In this document: piece after piece, positions 24,570-34,587 of the stretch
Layout: every line of letters starts with the position of its first letter
How positions within the stretch are numbered: position 1 is the first letter of the stretch
Assembly (NCBI RefSeq): GCF_001428105.1
Contig: NZ_LMSJ01000021.1
Coordinates: forward strand, 62,287-126,286
DNA from: Paenibacillus sp. Soil766
GTDB lineage: Bacteria; Bacillota; Bacilli; Paenibacillales; NBRC-103111
DNA: 64,000 bases
Reading direction: 5' to 3'
Position numbers and translations under genes: made by a program
Notes under the pieces: generated by a model
Told to the model about the DNA's origin: nothing
The model's input: the letters and a program-made list of their open reading frames with translations, nothing else
The model's database searches: none

Positions 24570-26873
24570 TTATGACGAAACGGGCTTCAACATATGTTCC
24601 CGATATTCGGTTGGAGTTACGCCTGTATATTTTTTGAAAGTGCGCAGGAAGCTTCTCGTATTGGCATATCCAACCGCTCCCGAAACGTCATTTACTTTAA
24701 TCGACTTATCTTTCAAAAGCTCCATGGCAGCTTTAATGCGAATCTCGATCATGTAATCGATAAAATTGCTTTCCGTGTGATCCTTAAACAGTTTGCTGAT
24801 GTAAGGCGGAGTGAGATGAAACATTTCAGCCAACCGGTCTAAGGACAGATCATATTCCTGATAATGCTCTCGAATATAGTCCAGCATTCGCTCGATCGTC
24901 TCATTCTTCCCTCGTTGATTGCGCTTTTCTTCAATTTGTGCAGCCAAGCCTTCGAGCGTATCACCCACTAGCCGCTCTGCATCCTTCCAGTTCTCACATT
25001 TCCCGATTCGGTCATAGAAGTTGCTTAGCGGCCCCATCGATATCTCCGGCTCAATCCCAATAGATTTAACAGTTTGCAGTGACTTCATCACAAGGTCATA
25101 ACATAGCTGCCTAATCAGCTCTGGAGGAAGATTGCTCTCCACTGCTTCACGGAATGTCTCCGATAAGTAGGTGAGCATCTTGACGCGATCTATTTGCCTC
25201 ATGGCTTCCATTACCGGATCGATCATCCGACTGAGCTTATAATAATCTTGTCTGTCTGGCGGCTGTAAGTCGTCTACCGAGATAACCGAATGCTTACCGA
25301 AGATCATTTTATAATGAAGTGCCTTCTGAGATTCATCAAAGGAATTCGGGATTTCCTTCATCTCCATGCGGCATTTACCGACTCCGACTGTTACCGTTAA
25401 ACCAAACTGTCTTTTCATGATATCAAGAATCAGTTCAAGTATGACTAATGTTCTCAAATGATTTTGCTCTGCATCGCCTTCCGCGAAGCTGAGAAGGACA
25501 GCCGCCTGGCCGCCTCCTAGATCGATTGCTAAACCTGCATGCTCAGTACGAATCAGTTCCTCTGCGACATTACAAAACATATAGGTGTACAACGTTTCGT
25601 CGCGAGGGGCAAGCTGTTCACCTTCCTTGCCAATCTCAGCCGTACAAACAATAAAGCGCTCAGAATACATGTGAATCCCCAAAAATTCCAAATGATGATA
25701 CATCGCATGGAAATCGGAACGATTACCATTCAATACATCCATCATAATCTTCCACTTAAGCATCGGCTTTGAATCCCTGACATGCTGCTCCAAATGCTCG
25801 CGGTCCGTTACCATTTCATCGAATATATGCTCCAGGTTTCTGAGTCCTATACTCTCTTCGCCATGCCCTCTACGCTTGTTCAACCCAGACAGCTTACCCG
25901 CCAAACGGTCCAGTGGCTTAAAGGTCCAACGGTTCACATAAAATAATGCGGCCAATGCTAAAAAGAACATCAAGACGGCAAATGTGAGCAGTAGATTCCG
26001 TGTAACCTTGATCGGCTCAAATACGGCAGACTCGGGCACTATGCTGACAAATTTCCAACCTGTATACCCGCTAGTCCGGTAAAAGACAGACTCCTTAATT
26101 CCATCCAACTTCATATTGAGCGCTCCGCTGCCTGGATCCATTAATATCGTCTGTATATACGGCAGCGACTTCATATTGCGGTAAAGCTGACTCTTATCGT
26201 CATGCGTTACGACATTCCCTTCCGCATCCAGGATGAAAAATTGACCACCGTGGCCGTCCTCATAGATCGTTTGTATCATCTGAAACAACTGTGCCTCTTT
26301 GATGCTAATAGCCATGAGACCTTTCCTGAAGCCAGGACTGCTGAGGCTAGGAAAACTGCGGACCAAAGTAATCACATCTTGGGTCTCATGGCCATCCCAT
26401 ACCTTCTGAGTCGATAGCCACTTGAAATATTCAGGCATATTGAGGTACTGAGCCAACCAATTGAATTCTGACGATGCTTGCTTTAAATAGGTTTCCTCTG
26501 TCATTAAGTCGCCACTGATATGTGAGTACGCAAATACAGAAGAATAATTGGGATTATTCCAAATAAATTCCTTCAACCTGTTAGTCAATGTATAGTAGAT
26601 GCTGTATCTGTGTCCGTCATCACTGTAGCTGTTATTCATAAAATAAACAAATTCCAGCCCTTCGGCCATGGAGAGCAGATCTTTCTCCGTCTGGCGAAAG
26701 GCTGCCTCTACCTTGGAATCAACCTGCTTCAGCAATGCAAGATTAGCATCCTCCAAGTCCTTCTGAAGCCTGCCCACAGTCCCGGCGTAGGACAACCAGA
26801 AGGTCAGAGTGATGATGAAGAGGAATACAATACCATATAAGATCATGGCTTTTCCGGAAATGCTGGTTCTCAT
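24570..26873 (-). CDS. Membrane-bound AraC-family sensor-regulator
   Basis: This 767-residue one-component sensor has a transmembrane helix at about 10-27, an extracytoplasmic dCache-like domain (about 30-285, with FFILDAEGNVVTHDD and SGYTGWKFVSIVPES), a second helix (about 287-310) and a HAMP-like linker. A central cytoplasmic domain follows (about 360-560). The C-terminal AraC double helix-turn-helix (about 655-765) includes LSLDRLAEMFHLTPPYISKL and ends TGVTPTEYREHM. GGAGG lies six bases before the ATG. It is the last gene of the minus-strand glycan locus, with no clear terminator separating it from the secreted glycosidases, and is their most likely regulator. Confidence 0.88.
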   Translation of the reverse strand: MRTSISGKAMILYGIVFLFIITLTFWLSYAGTVGRLQKDLEDANLALLKQVDSKVEAAFRQTEKDLLSMAEGLEFVYFMNNSYSDDGHRYSIYYTLTNRLKEFIWNNPNYSSVFAYSHISGDLMTEETYLKQASSEFNWLAQYLNMPEYFKWLSTQKVWDGHETQDVITLVRSFPSLSSPGFRKGLMAISIKEAQLFQMIQTIYEDGHGGQFFILDAEGNVVTHDDKSQLYRNMKSLPYIQTILMDPGSGALNMKLDGIKESVFYRTSGYTGWKFVSIVPESAVFEPIKVTRNLLLTFAVLMFFLALAALFYVNRWTFKPLDRLAGKLSGLNKRRGHGEESIGLRNLEHIFDEMVTDREHLEQHVRDSKPMLKWKIMMDVLNGNRSDFHAMYHHLEFLGIHMYSERFIVCTAEIGKEGEQLAPRDETLYTYMFCNVAEELIRTEHAGLAIDLGGGQAAVLLSFAEGDAEQNHLRTLVILELILDIMKRQFGLTVTVGVGKCRMEMKEIPNSFDESQKALHYKMIFGKHSVISVDDLQPPDRQDYYKLSRMIDPVMEAMRQIDRVKMLTYLSETFREAVESNLPPELIRQLCYDLVMKSLQTVKSIGIEPEISMGPLSNFYDRIGKCENWKDAERLVGDTLEGLAAQIEEKRNQRGKNETIERMLDYIREHYQEYDLSLDRLAEMFHLTPPYISKLFKDHTESNFIDYMIEIRIKAAMELLKDKSIKVNDVSGAVGYANTRSFLRTFKKYTGVTPTEYREHMLKPVSS

Positions 26874-26956
26874 GGTGGACCTCCGTTCGGTCGCATTGTT
26901 TTGTTCCTATTGTACCATTAACACGACTGTTCGAGAGGGAAAATATGGACTTCTTA

Positions 26957-29689
26957 TCAGTTGATGGAATTTATAGTTACCCCGGCAAGGGAGTAGATAA
27001 ATACTGGCGCTCCGGTCAGTGGCACGCTTACAACTCCTGATACTGCTTCCAGATATTTGTAACTTCCATCAATGCCAACAATGGTTACACCTGGATCAGA
27101 AGTCGCTATTTGTGCTGTTCGGGATGGGCTGCTTGCCGTCTTCCAGCTCGCATCCCATAAAGATGTGATGTACTTGTTCTTATTCTCATCCCAGAATTGA
27201 TACCCATAATAAGGATTGGCCACATTGGATACAACACCCAAATATGTCGATTCCTTAAGTACTCTAATCAAGGTGTAGTAACCGTAGTAGCTCTCTTTTG
27301 GTTTACCGTTCCAGTCGATCAGTCCAAGGTTATGCTCCAAATTGTTGGTTTCCGTACCGTCATCGGCAAAATCATACCAGTGCATCGTCCGGATTCCGTT
27401 TGCGATGGCATGCATGTAAGCTCTAGCCAAATAATTTCTTTGGGTGGATCGATCCACCGTTTTCAGGTAGCTTCCTCCTGTATAAGTACTCCAGCCTAGC
27501 TCGGTAACGACGATTGGCTTTTCGCCATCACCATGGCTCGCCATGACTGTTTTTAATTCCTGAAATGATTGGAGCAGCTTTTCAGGTGCGCCTTGCTCCA
27601 GCCCTGGAACAGCAGGATACTCATATTTAACATAAGGATGGACATCCATGACGTCGAAATATGTTTTCACCAAGGCGCCGTTCTGCCCATCTGAATTATA
27701 CAGGGCGTCCAGCCAGTTCAAGCCCTCATCCGCTTTTAAACGATCCAAGCCGGCGAGAGCAGGCTCTACAAGCAAGCTCTTGCTGCTGACTGCTTTCAAG
27801 CTGTCATGGTTTGCCTTGAGTGCAGCTGCTACAGCGGCCGGATCTCTTTTAGCAAGATCAGGTTCATTGTACGTTGAGAATGTATAGGCACCCCCATTAT
27901 TATCCGACTGAACATAACCCGGTCCATGATAAAAGTAGTGGAAATTTAGTCCACTTTTGCCATACAACGTCTTCATTGCACTGCTGTGATCCCACCATCT
28001 GTTCTTGTTGATTCCGCCAAGGTCTCGTAGAAGTCGGAGTTTCGTCATCAGGAACACATCCTCCGTCTCGCCATGGTGCACATAGTTTCCTCCCCCATAA
28101 GGGGCATCGTTAATGGCAAATATATCTCCAACCTTCTCCCCTCCAAGAACGGATGGCGTGGTAATTGTCACCGTCTCAACATCTTTCCTCTCTCCACCAG
28201 TTGAATGAAAAGGAGTTATAGCTACATAATAGGTGGTTTCCGGCTTCAGTGCGAAATAGGATAAGTATTTACCGACCTGTTCAAGTGACTTGGCCTCAGC
28301 CGTGAATTTCGGCGTTAGCCCTGCTGTACTTGAGAAAGATGAGGTCTCTAGATATACGCCGTATTTGGTCACATTGTTGACGACGCTATTGTAGCTGGAC
28401 CAATCCAGAACTAGTGTGCTGTAATTTTTAAGTTCCGAAGTAAACTCAACTTGATCAGGTGTCGACTTTTTTGGAAGCGTAGAGTCGTACAACTTCCAGC
28501 CCCAGATTGCCACCTCTCCGACTGTAAGGATCTCCGAATTATTCGCATTATGCATAATGATTTTGACATATTTCGCATGTTTACCTGGAACGCCGTAGCT
28601 TGGTGTATTCACGATCACGTTCGCTGTTCGGCTGTTCGCATTAGGTGTATAACCGAGAGACGTATAGTTCACCCCGTCAGTACTAACAAGTACCTCATAA
28701 CCATCCATGAATTTATTACCGCCTGATGCCAATGTCCACACATCGATTTTCCCGATTTGATACACATCGTTTAAGTTGAAAACAACAGCACCAAACTTCC
28801 CTTTCGAACCCCAGATCGAGTTGGTTGTAGAAGCAGCGTCGGATTCTTTGCTGGAACCGTCGATTAAGTCTGGTGCTCCTCCTACCGTGTCATTCTTAGA
28901 GCCATCGTTATCGTATTTGATTAAATCCCCATCTGTAACGAACGGTTGATCGGTCAACCACTCATAGGATGCGCCTGTCGCAATTTTGGGAAGAGACGTA
29001 TTATACAAATAGTTGGAAGTTCTCAAATAGTTATTGCTCAAGATGGCCATCGGCTCTAGGGTATCGCCATAAACAGCTGCTTCCCCCAACCTCATGACTT
29101 CCTTGGCCGGGTCATTATGCATAATGATCTTGATATATTGGGCATAAACAGCAGGCTTTACGGCAAGTGTAACGTGGGCATATCCGGAGCCTATCGTATT
29201 CACATTGTCTGCAGCTCCCACACGGTTGTAGGTCACTCCGTCGAAGCTGGCATACACCTCAATATTCTTCATTCGACTGTTATTATCCATTTCGGCCCAT
29301 ACCTTCACCGTTGAAACCTTATAAACGGATTTCAAGTCGTATAGTAGCGTCCCGAAAACAGCGGTGCCTTCCGCGCTCCCCGTTGTATTGCTTGTGCTGT
29401 CGTCAGGACCATTATTACCATCGGTCATATCCGGTTCTGTGGTGTCATCTGAAGCTATCAGTGCCGGATCCGTCGCATGGCTCCCTTCTGTCAACCATGT
29501 ATAGGTTGCTCCCGTAGCAATAGCCGCTGTTCCCTCAGGAAAAAGTGCTCCTCCTATCACATTTCCGCTTAGTACCTTTTCACCAGTTGCTGCTTTAACA
29601 TTATGATTTTTCAGCGGGATAAGAACGGAAAGCACACCGAGCAGAATGGCAAATGCAACTAGAGAACCGCTCTTTTTCATAAATCTCAT
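26957..29689 (-). CDS. Secreted discoidin/Fn3/TIM-barrel candidate glycosidase (short paralogue)
   Basis: This 910-residue exported protein has a signal peptide (about 1-34), two F5/8-type C (discoidin) carbohydrate-binding modules (about 40-210 and 215-400), an Fn3-like module (about 408-512) and a catalytic TIM-barrel-like domain (about 515-815) with a small beta domain after it. STYNEPD (E609) and VVTELGW (E730) look like the acid/base and nucleophile of a clan GH-A retaining glycosidase, 121 residues apart. The family was not recognised. The ATG overlaps the stop of the larger paralogue upstream, whose last codons contain its GAGGAG site. Confidence 0.75.
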   Translation of the reverse strand: MRFMKKSGSLVAFAILLGVLSVLIPLKNHNVKAATGEKVLSGNVIGGALFPEGTAAIATGATYTWLTEGSHATDPALIASDDTTEPDMTDGNNGPDDSTSNTTGSAEGTAVFGTLLYDLKSVYKVSTVKVWAEMDNNSRMKNIEVYASFDGVTYNRVGAADNVNTIGSGYAHVTLAVKPAVYAQYIKIIMHNDPAKEVMRLGEAAVYGDTLEPMAILSNNYLRTSNYLYNTSLPKIATGASYEWLTDQPFVTDGDLIKYDNDGSKNDTVGGAPDLIDGSSKESDAASTTNSIWGSKGKFGAVVFNLNDVYQIGKIDVWTLASGGNKFMDGYEVLVSTDGVNYTSLGYTPNANSRTANVIVNTPSYGVPGKHAKYVKIIMHNANNSEILTVGEVAIWGWKLYDSTLPKKSTPDQVEFTSELKNYSTLVLDWSSYNSVVNNVTKYGVYLETSSFSSTAGLTPKFTAEAKSLEQVGKYLSYFALKPETTYYVAITPFHSTGGERKDVETVTITTPSVLGGEKVGDIFAINDAPYGGGNYVHHGETEDVFLMTKLRLLRDLGGINKNRWWDHSSAMKTLYGKSGLNFHYFYHGPGYVQSDNNGGAYTFSTYNEPDLAKRDPAAVAAALKANHDSLKAVSSKSLLVEPALAGLDRLKADEGLNWLDALYNSDGQNGALVKTYFDVMDVHPYVKYEYPAVPGLEQGAPEKLLQSFQELKTVMASHGDGEKPIVVTELGWSTYTGGSYLKTVDRSTQRNYLARAYMHAIANGIRTMHWYDFADDGTETNNLEHNLGLIDWNGKPKESYYGYYTLIRVLKESTYLGVVSNVANPYYGYQFWDENKNKYITSLWDASWKTASSPSRTAQIATSDPGVTIVGIDGSYKYLEAVSGVVSVPLTGAPVFIYSLAGVTINSIN

Positions 29690-32600
29690 GGCAAAGCTCC
29701 TCTCTGGAATGTATCGTACAGGACCGGAATAGCTTCGTCGGAATCTGTTGCAGAAGGTATGTCATCACCTTTTGAAAGTGCCTTGACGGTTACTATACTG
29801 CTCGCTGTATAACTGCCATCATCTGTCGTTACGGTTATCGTCGCCGTACCAGCTGACAATCCAGTAATCGTTGCATGCTGCTTGTTGACCTCTTGAGCAA
29901 CACTTACAACCGCCGGGTTGCTCGAAGTGAAGCGGACCGTCTTGTTGCTAGAATTGCTTGGTTGGACCTTTGCGTTCAGCGAGATCTTTTGATCCTGTTT
30001 CAAATTTACGGTCGAGCGGTTCATGGTAACCCCTGTTACTTGCACCTTACCGTCTGTTACTGGTCCCTTGATGATCACCGTACTATTCGCCGTATAATTA
30101 CCATCGTCTGTCGTTACGGTAATTGTTGCCGTACCAGCTGAATTGCCGGTTACGGTTGCTTGCAGACCGTATACCTCCTGCACAACGCTTGCTACGGCTG
30201 GATTACTCGAAGTAAAGTGCACCTGTTTATTGGTTGAGTTACCAGGAAGGAGTGTCGCATTCAGGACGGTCGTTTCTCCCACATTTATGGATGCTGTCAT
30301 TTGGTCCAGCGTAACTCCTGTTACCCGGATTTCAGGCGCAGCGATTTCGGTGAGTATTAAATCTTCAAACAATTGCGTATTTTTGCTGGAACCAATCCCG
30401 CTCATGTATTCAAGCCAACCGCGTCGGGTAGTACCGTCATTCTCATTAATCAACATAGAAAACCCGAAAATGTCTTTGTCCTGTGGGGATTGGCCTTCAG
30501 GCAGCAGCTCTGACCACGGAATCGCGAGCTCATAGGTGGTGGCGTTGCCGCTGCGAGTGACCGCGCCTTGCACAGTCGTCATCTCACCTGTCGGTTTACC
30601 GTTAGCTGACAACCATCTCCAGACCATCGGGCCTTGTTCTCCAAGCGCGATTCCGAATTCGTTGTTTTCCGCGCTGCCGCTGCCGTTAACTCTTCCTGTA
30701 TCAATGGAGAACTGTATGCTATCCCCCTGCCACATGTCGCCGCCAGTTCCTTTTTGAACATGAATATTATCTTGAACTTCCATACCGAAATAGAGATGAT
30801 TGCGGTCCCACTTCAAATAGCCCTTACCACTTAAATCCTGCTCTCCGCCCCAATTGGCAATGTTTTTATTTTGATCTGATCGGTTGATGATGATGGGCAT
30901 ACCATTATGCCAGCTTGCCTCTATCAGCGTGCCATCTATAGTCGGAACCGTCTGGTCGTTCACCGCTGCAAGAAAGTTAAATGGTCTCTCCACGAGCTTC
31001 GTAAATCCGCTCTCCAACTCCACCTTTAGCTTTATCTTGGCCCTTGCTTGTTCTGGAAGCTCAGTGATCGGAATCGTTATTTTCTTGATTTCTCCGGGTA
31101 AGAGCCCATTGAAAGCTATTGGACTGCTTTGACCTAAGACCAAATAAACAGCTTCGGTAACGCTTATCGTGCCGCTAAGCTCTTTGTCCTCCGTCGCATT
31201 CTCCACATAAATTGCCGCATGCCATCGATCCCATTGCCCGGGTACTGCAATCTCAGGCACCATGCGGACTTTGATGGTTTCCAGCACATTGGCTTTTAAT
31301 TTCACAGATGAGATCAGCGAATTGCCTGAAACCACTTGGATCGTAAGCTCTTGGAGCTTCTCTTCCGCGTTGAGCGGAACAGGAATAGTAATCGGAATCG
31401 CTGTCGTTCCGGCCGTAAAATCCACGTCACCTTCCAACTTCCATTCATCGGATGGCCCGATTAATTCCAACCTTCCGTCCAACTCCACACCCATGCCAAA
31501 TCTGTTGATCGCGGTATGGATAACCTCTCCACGTCTTATATCTACTGAAGGTTTCTTTAACACAAAGGAATCATCAATGGATGAAATTTCCAGACTCGAA
31601 CTGGAGTAAATAAACACAGGAGCACCATTAATCGTTAAGCTTGCGCTGCCTTCGCTGACCGGCAAATAGGTATAACTTCCGTCTATACCCACAACGGTAA
31701 GCCCTGCGTCCTTCGTTTTGAATGTCGCTGTTTTGGTAGATTCATCCGCCGCCCAGAGCGAAGTGATGTACTGGTTCTTTCCTTCATGCCAATATTCATA
31801 TCCATAGTAGGGATGTTCGACGCCCGGCTTAACGCCAATATATTTGGCATCTTTCAGTACCTTGGACATCGTATAGTAAGCATAATAGCTTGGTTTCGGA
31901 ATGCCGTTCCAGTCGATGAGTCCCAGATTATGTTCTAGATTAGTCGTATCGAGTCCGTCATCCTGAAAATCATACCAGTGCATTCTCTTTATCCCACCAG
32001 CGATCGCATGCATATAGGCTCTAGCCAAATAGTCGCGCTGTGTGATTGGATTCACTGGACGTAGATAACTGCTGCCGGAATAGGTGCTCCATCCTAGCTC
32101 CGTGAAGATAATTGGCTTCTCTTGATCGCCATATTTGGCTTTAAGTGATTGGATGTCTTCAATTTTCTTTATCAGCATTTCTGGTGCACCTGGAATAAGT
32201 CCAGGTAAGCTGCCTTCATGGTTTTTTACGTAGGGGTGAACATCAAGCACGTCAAAATAGCTCTTCACTAAAGCGCCATTAAGCCCGTCTGATTGGTATA
32301 AGTTCTCCAGCCAAGTCATACTTGACGGTTCAGTTCCGCCAAGAGCAGGCTCGACAAGTAAATTTCGACTATCCACTGCTTTCAGGTTCTCGTGGTTTTG
32401 TTTAAACTGTAAGGCCAGTGCCGAAGGATTAGTCCCCTTTAAGTCAGGCTCATTAACCGTGGAGAAGGACCAAGTTCCTTGCTTATTTTCCATCGGAACA
32501 TCTTGAGGACCATGGTAAAACGTATGGAACCCAACCCCGTATTTATTGGAAAACGCTTTGACCCAAGAATCATGAACCCACCAACGGTTGAAGTTAATCC

Positions 32601-34257
32601 CTTCGATGCCTCTTGTCAGAATAAGCTTGCGAATGATGTTCTCATCCTCTTTACTCCCGTGCTGAACATAGTTTCCTCCGCCATAGGGGGTATCGTTAAT
32701 AGCGAATATGTCCCCGACCTTCTCCCCGCCAAGTACGCTTGGTGTGGTAATTGTGACCGTGCTGACATCTTTGCGTTCGCCTGTGGCTGTGCTCGTCGGA
32801 GTTATCGCAATGTAATAAGTCGTCTCTGGCTCTAGAGAAGAAATAAGCAGAAATTTACCCTTCTGTTCGACAGATCCGTTATCGGCTGTCACGTGAGCAG
32901 AAAGCTGGTTTGTAGATGTAAAATCACTCTTCCTAATGTATATGTTGTATTTGTTGACCTTGTTAATTACGGCATTATACGCAGACCAATCCAGATACAA
33001 CGTGTTGTAATTTTTCACATAGGTCGTGAATGCCACCTGATCCGGGGTGTCTTTCTTAGCAAGCGTTGCATCATATAGCTTCCAGCCCCGAATTGCGATC
33101 TCCCCCGCAATCAGTCGATCGGAGTCATTAGCATTATGCATAATGATTCTTACATATTTCGCATGCTTACCGGGGATGCCGTAGGAAGAGGTATTGACCA
33201 TAGCACTTTCATATCGGCTGTTAGGATTGGCTGTGTATCCACTGGAGAAATAGTTGACGTTATCGACGCTTAACAGCACCTCATAGCCGTCCATGAAGTT
33301 ACCGCTGTCTGCTTTGGACCACACATCGATATTCCCGATCTGATACATATCATTTAATGTAAAAGTTACTGTACCGTATTTCCCTTGTGAGCCCACAGCC
33401 ATACTGGCTACCGTATCAGCTGTTTCCTCTGTACTAGAACCATCAATTAAATCAGGCAAACCGCTGACGCTTCCATCATTCTTCGCACCGGCTTCATTGT
33501 CGCTCGTTATTAAACCAGATTGGGTCACAAACGGCTGTTCAGTGCTCCATTTATAGGTTGCCTTTGTATCCAGCTTTGGCATGCCTACGGCATAATAACC
33601 GCCAGCTTTTAACTGGTTATTGCTTAGAATCGCCGGTGTTTCCGCAGCGTCACCCCATATCGCCACTTCTCCAATGCTCATCTTGAGCTTCGCCGGATTT
33701 TTGTGCAGGATGACCTTCACATATCTAGCATACGGGACAGGCTTGATGTTGCTGGACACCGGAACAATGCCTTCATCATCACCGTATGAGCTTTCGGTAA
33801 GCGCAACGCGGTTATAATTCACACCATCGATACTTGCATAAATTTCAACCTGCTTTAAACCGCTTGCTTCCGAGAATTCAGACCAAACCTGCAGGGCGGA
33901 TACGCGGTATACGGCTCGCAGGTCATAGACCAGCGTTCCGTGAGCTGCTCCTGATTGGCTGTAGGTTGAAGTGACAACGCTTACAGAACCGTCAGTCATG
34001 TGAGCCGCATCGCCTAGATCTGTAGCGTAAAGTCCGGTATCTGTCGCATTACTCCCTTCCTGCTGCCATGTATATGCAGCTCCAGTATCCATGACCGGTG
34101 TATTGTCGGGAAACAACTGGCCTAATGTATTACCACTCAGTATCTTTGGCACTTCCGACTCTGCCGCATGCGTGATAGGAGCGACAGTCGATATCATGCC
34201 TATGGTTTGCATAAACAATAAGATTGCTAAGAACAGGGGACATACTTTTTTTAGCAT
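29686..34257 (-). CDS. Giant secreted multidomain candidate glycosidase (long paralogue)
   Basis: This 1523-residue exported protein repeats the layout of its downstream neighbour and adds more. It has a signal peptide (about 1-32), two discoidin modules (about 40-205, 208-395), an Fn3-like module (about 402-507) and a GH-A-like barrel (about 510-800) with candidate catalytic E603 (VNEPD) and E720 (FTELGW). A beta region to about 1098 follows, then a CBM9-like module (about 1100-1305) and two Ig-like Big_2 domains (about 1310-1398 and 1403-1493). No sortase signal or SLH domain is seen. GGGAG precedes the ATG. It likely acts on an extracellular glycan later imported by the adjacent ABC system. 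Confidence 0.75.
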   Translation of the reverse strand: MLKKVCPLFLAILLFMQTIGMISTVAPITHAAESEVPKILSGNTLGQLFPDNTPVMDTGAAYTWQQEGSNATDTGLYATDLGDAAHMTDGSVSVVTSTYSQSGAAHGTLVYDLRAVYRVSALQVWSEFSEASGLKQVEIYASIDGVNYNRVALTESSYGDDEGIVPVSSNIKPVPYARYVKVILHKNPAKLKMSIGEVAIWGDAAETPAILSNNQLKAGGYYAVGMPKLDTKATYKWSTEQPFVTQSGLITSDNEAGAKNDGSVSGLPDLIDGSSTEETADTVASMAVGSQGKYGTVTFTLNDMYQIGNIDVWSKADSGNFMDGYEVLLSVDNVNYFSSGYTANPNSRYESAMVNTSSYGIPGKHAKYVRIIMHNANDSDRLIAGEIAIRGWKLYDATLAKKDTPDQVAFTTYVKNYNTLYLDWSAYNAVINKVNKYNIYIRKSDFTSTNQLSAHVTADNGSVEQKGKFLLISSLEPETTYYIAITPTSTATGERKDVSTVTITTPSVLGGEKVGDIFAINDTPYGGGNYVQHGSKEDENIIRKLILTRGIEGINFNRWWVHDSWVKAFSNKYGVGFHTFYHGPQDVPMENKQGTWSFSTVNEPDLKGTNPSALALQFKQNHENLKAVDSRNLLVEPALGGTEPSSMTWLENLYQSDGLNGALVKSYFDVLDVHPYVKNHEGSLPGLIPGAPEMLIKKIEDIQSLKAKYGDQEKPIIFTELGWSTYSGSSYLRPVNPITQRDYLARAYMHAIAGGIKRMHWYDFQDDGLDTTNLEHNLGLIDWNGIPKPSYYAYYTMSKVLKDAKYIGVKPGVEHPYYGYEYWHEGKNQYITSLWAADESTKTATFKTKDAGLTVVGIDGSYTYLPVSEGSASLTINGAPVFIYSSSSLEISSIDDSFVLKKPSVDIRRGEVIHTAINRFGMGVELDGRLELIGPSDEWKLEGDVDFTAGTTAIPITIPVPLNAEEKLQELTIQVVSGNSLISSVKLKANVLETIKVRMVPEIAVPGQWDRWHAAIYVENATEDKELSGTISVTEAVYLVLGQSSPIAFNGLLPGEIKKITIPITELPEQARAKIKLKVELESGFTKLVERPFNFLAAVNDQTVPTIDGTLIEASWHNGMPIIINRSDQNKNIANWGGEQDLSGKGYLKWDRNHLYFGMEVQDNIHVQKGTGGDMWQGDSIQFSIDTGRVNGSGSAENNEFGIALGEQGPMVWRWLSANGKPTGEMTTVQGAVTRSGNATTYELAIPWSELLPEGQSPQDKDIFGFSMLINENDGTTRRGWLEYMSGIGSSKNTQLFEDLILTEIAAPEIRVTGVTLDQMTASINVGETTVLNATLLPGNSTNKQVHFTSSNPAVASVVQEVYGLQATVTGNSAGTATITVTTDDGNYTANSTVIIKGPVTDGKVQVTGVTMNRSTVNLKQDQKISLNAKVQPSNSSNKTVRFTSSNPAVVSVAQEVNKQHATITGLSAGTATITVTTDDGSYTASSIVTVKALSKGDDIPSATDSDEAIPVLYDTFQRGALP

Positions 34258-34587
34258 CAGAGAACTCCCTTCTCCCTATTGAATAGTCTTCTTAGATCAT
34301 CACTTTTTTGCATGCAACGAAGTCACACGTTCTCCTACCGTCACCCCTTTCTTAGGTTCTATCGGTTGGTGAGAATAACCTTATCAAATGCAGTTGAAAT
34401 CACAATAGACAGTTTTTGTCGGACGTGGCATTTCTTTCGATCCAACGCGCAGAGAGTGCAATTCAACACCGTATTTCATACATGTCTTAAAAGATGTAAC
34501 TTGATTCATCAATTGGTCACTTCTAAGAAAGGAAAAAAGGAAGGAGACAGCCATTCATTTGGCGAGCTTCTTCCTTTTTGTCGTTCC
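34258..34587. other. Gap between the toroid gene and the giant glycosidase gene
   Basis: This 330-base gap contains the inverted repeat at 34534..34579, the likely terminator of the toroid gene, and then about 270 bases upstream of the glycosidase start in which no clear promoter or operator was recognised. Its length suggests the glycosidase pair has its own promoter. Confidence 0.5.
34534..34579 (-). terminator. Terminator after the toroid-protein gene
   Basis: AAAAAGGAAG and CTTCCTTTTT flank a 26-base loop; on the minus strand the second arm continues TTTTTTCC. It begins nine bases after the toroid-gene stop. Confidence 0.6.

Noticed and set aside
24554..24584. CCCGTTT...AAACGGG repeat at the end of the AraC sensor gene
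   Set aside because: It overlaps the stop codon and lacks a T-run on the relevant strand; it may be chance.
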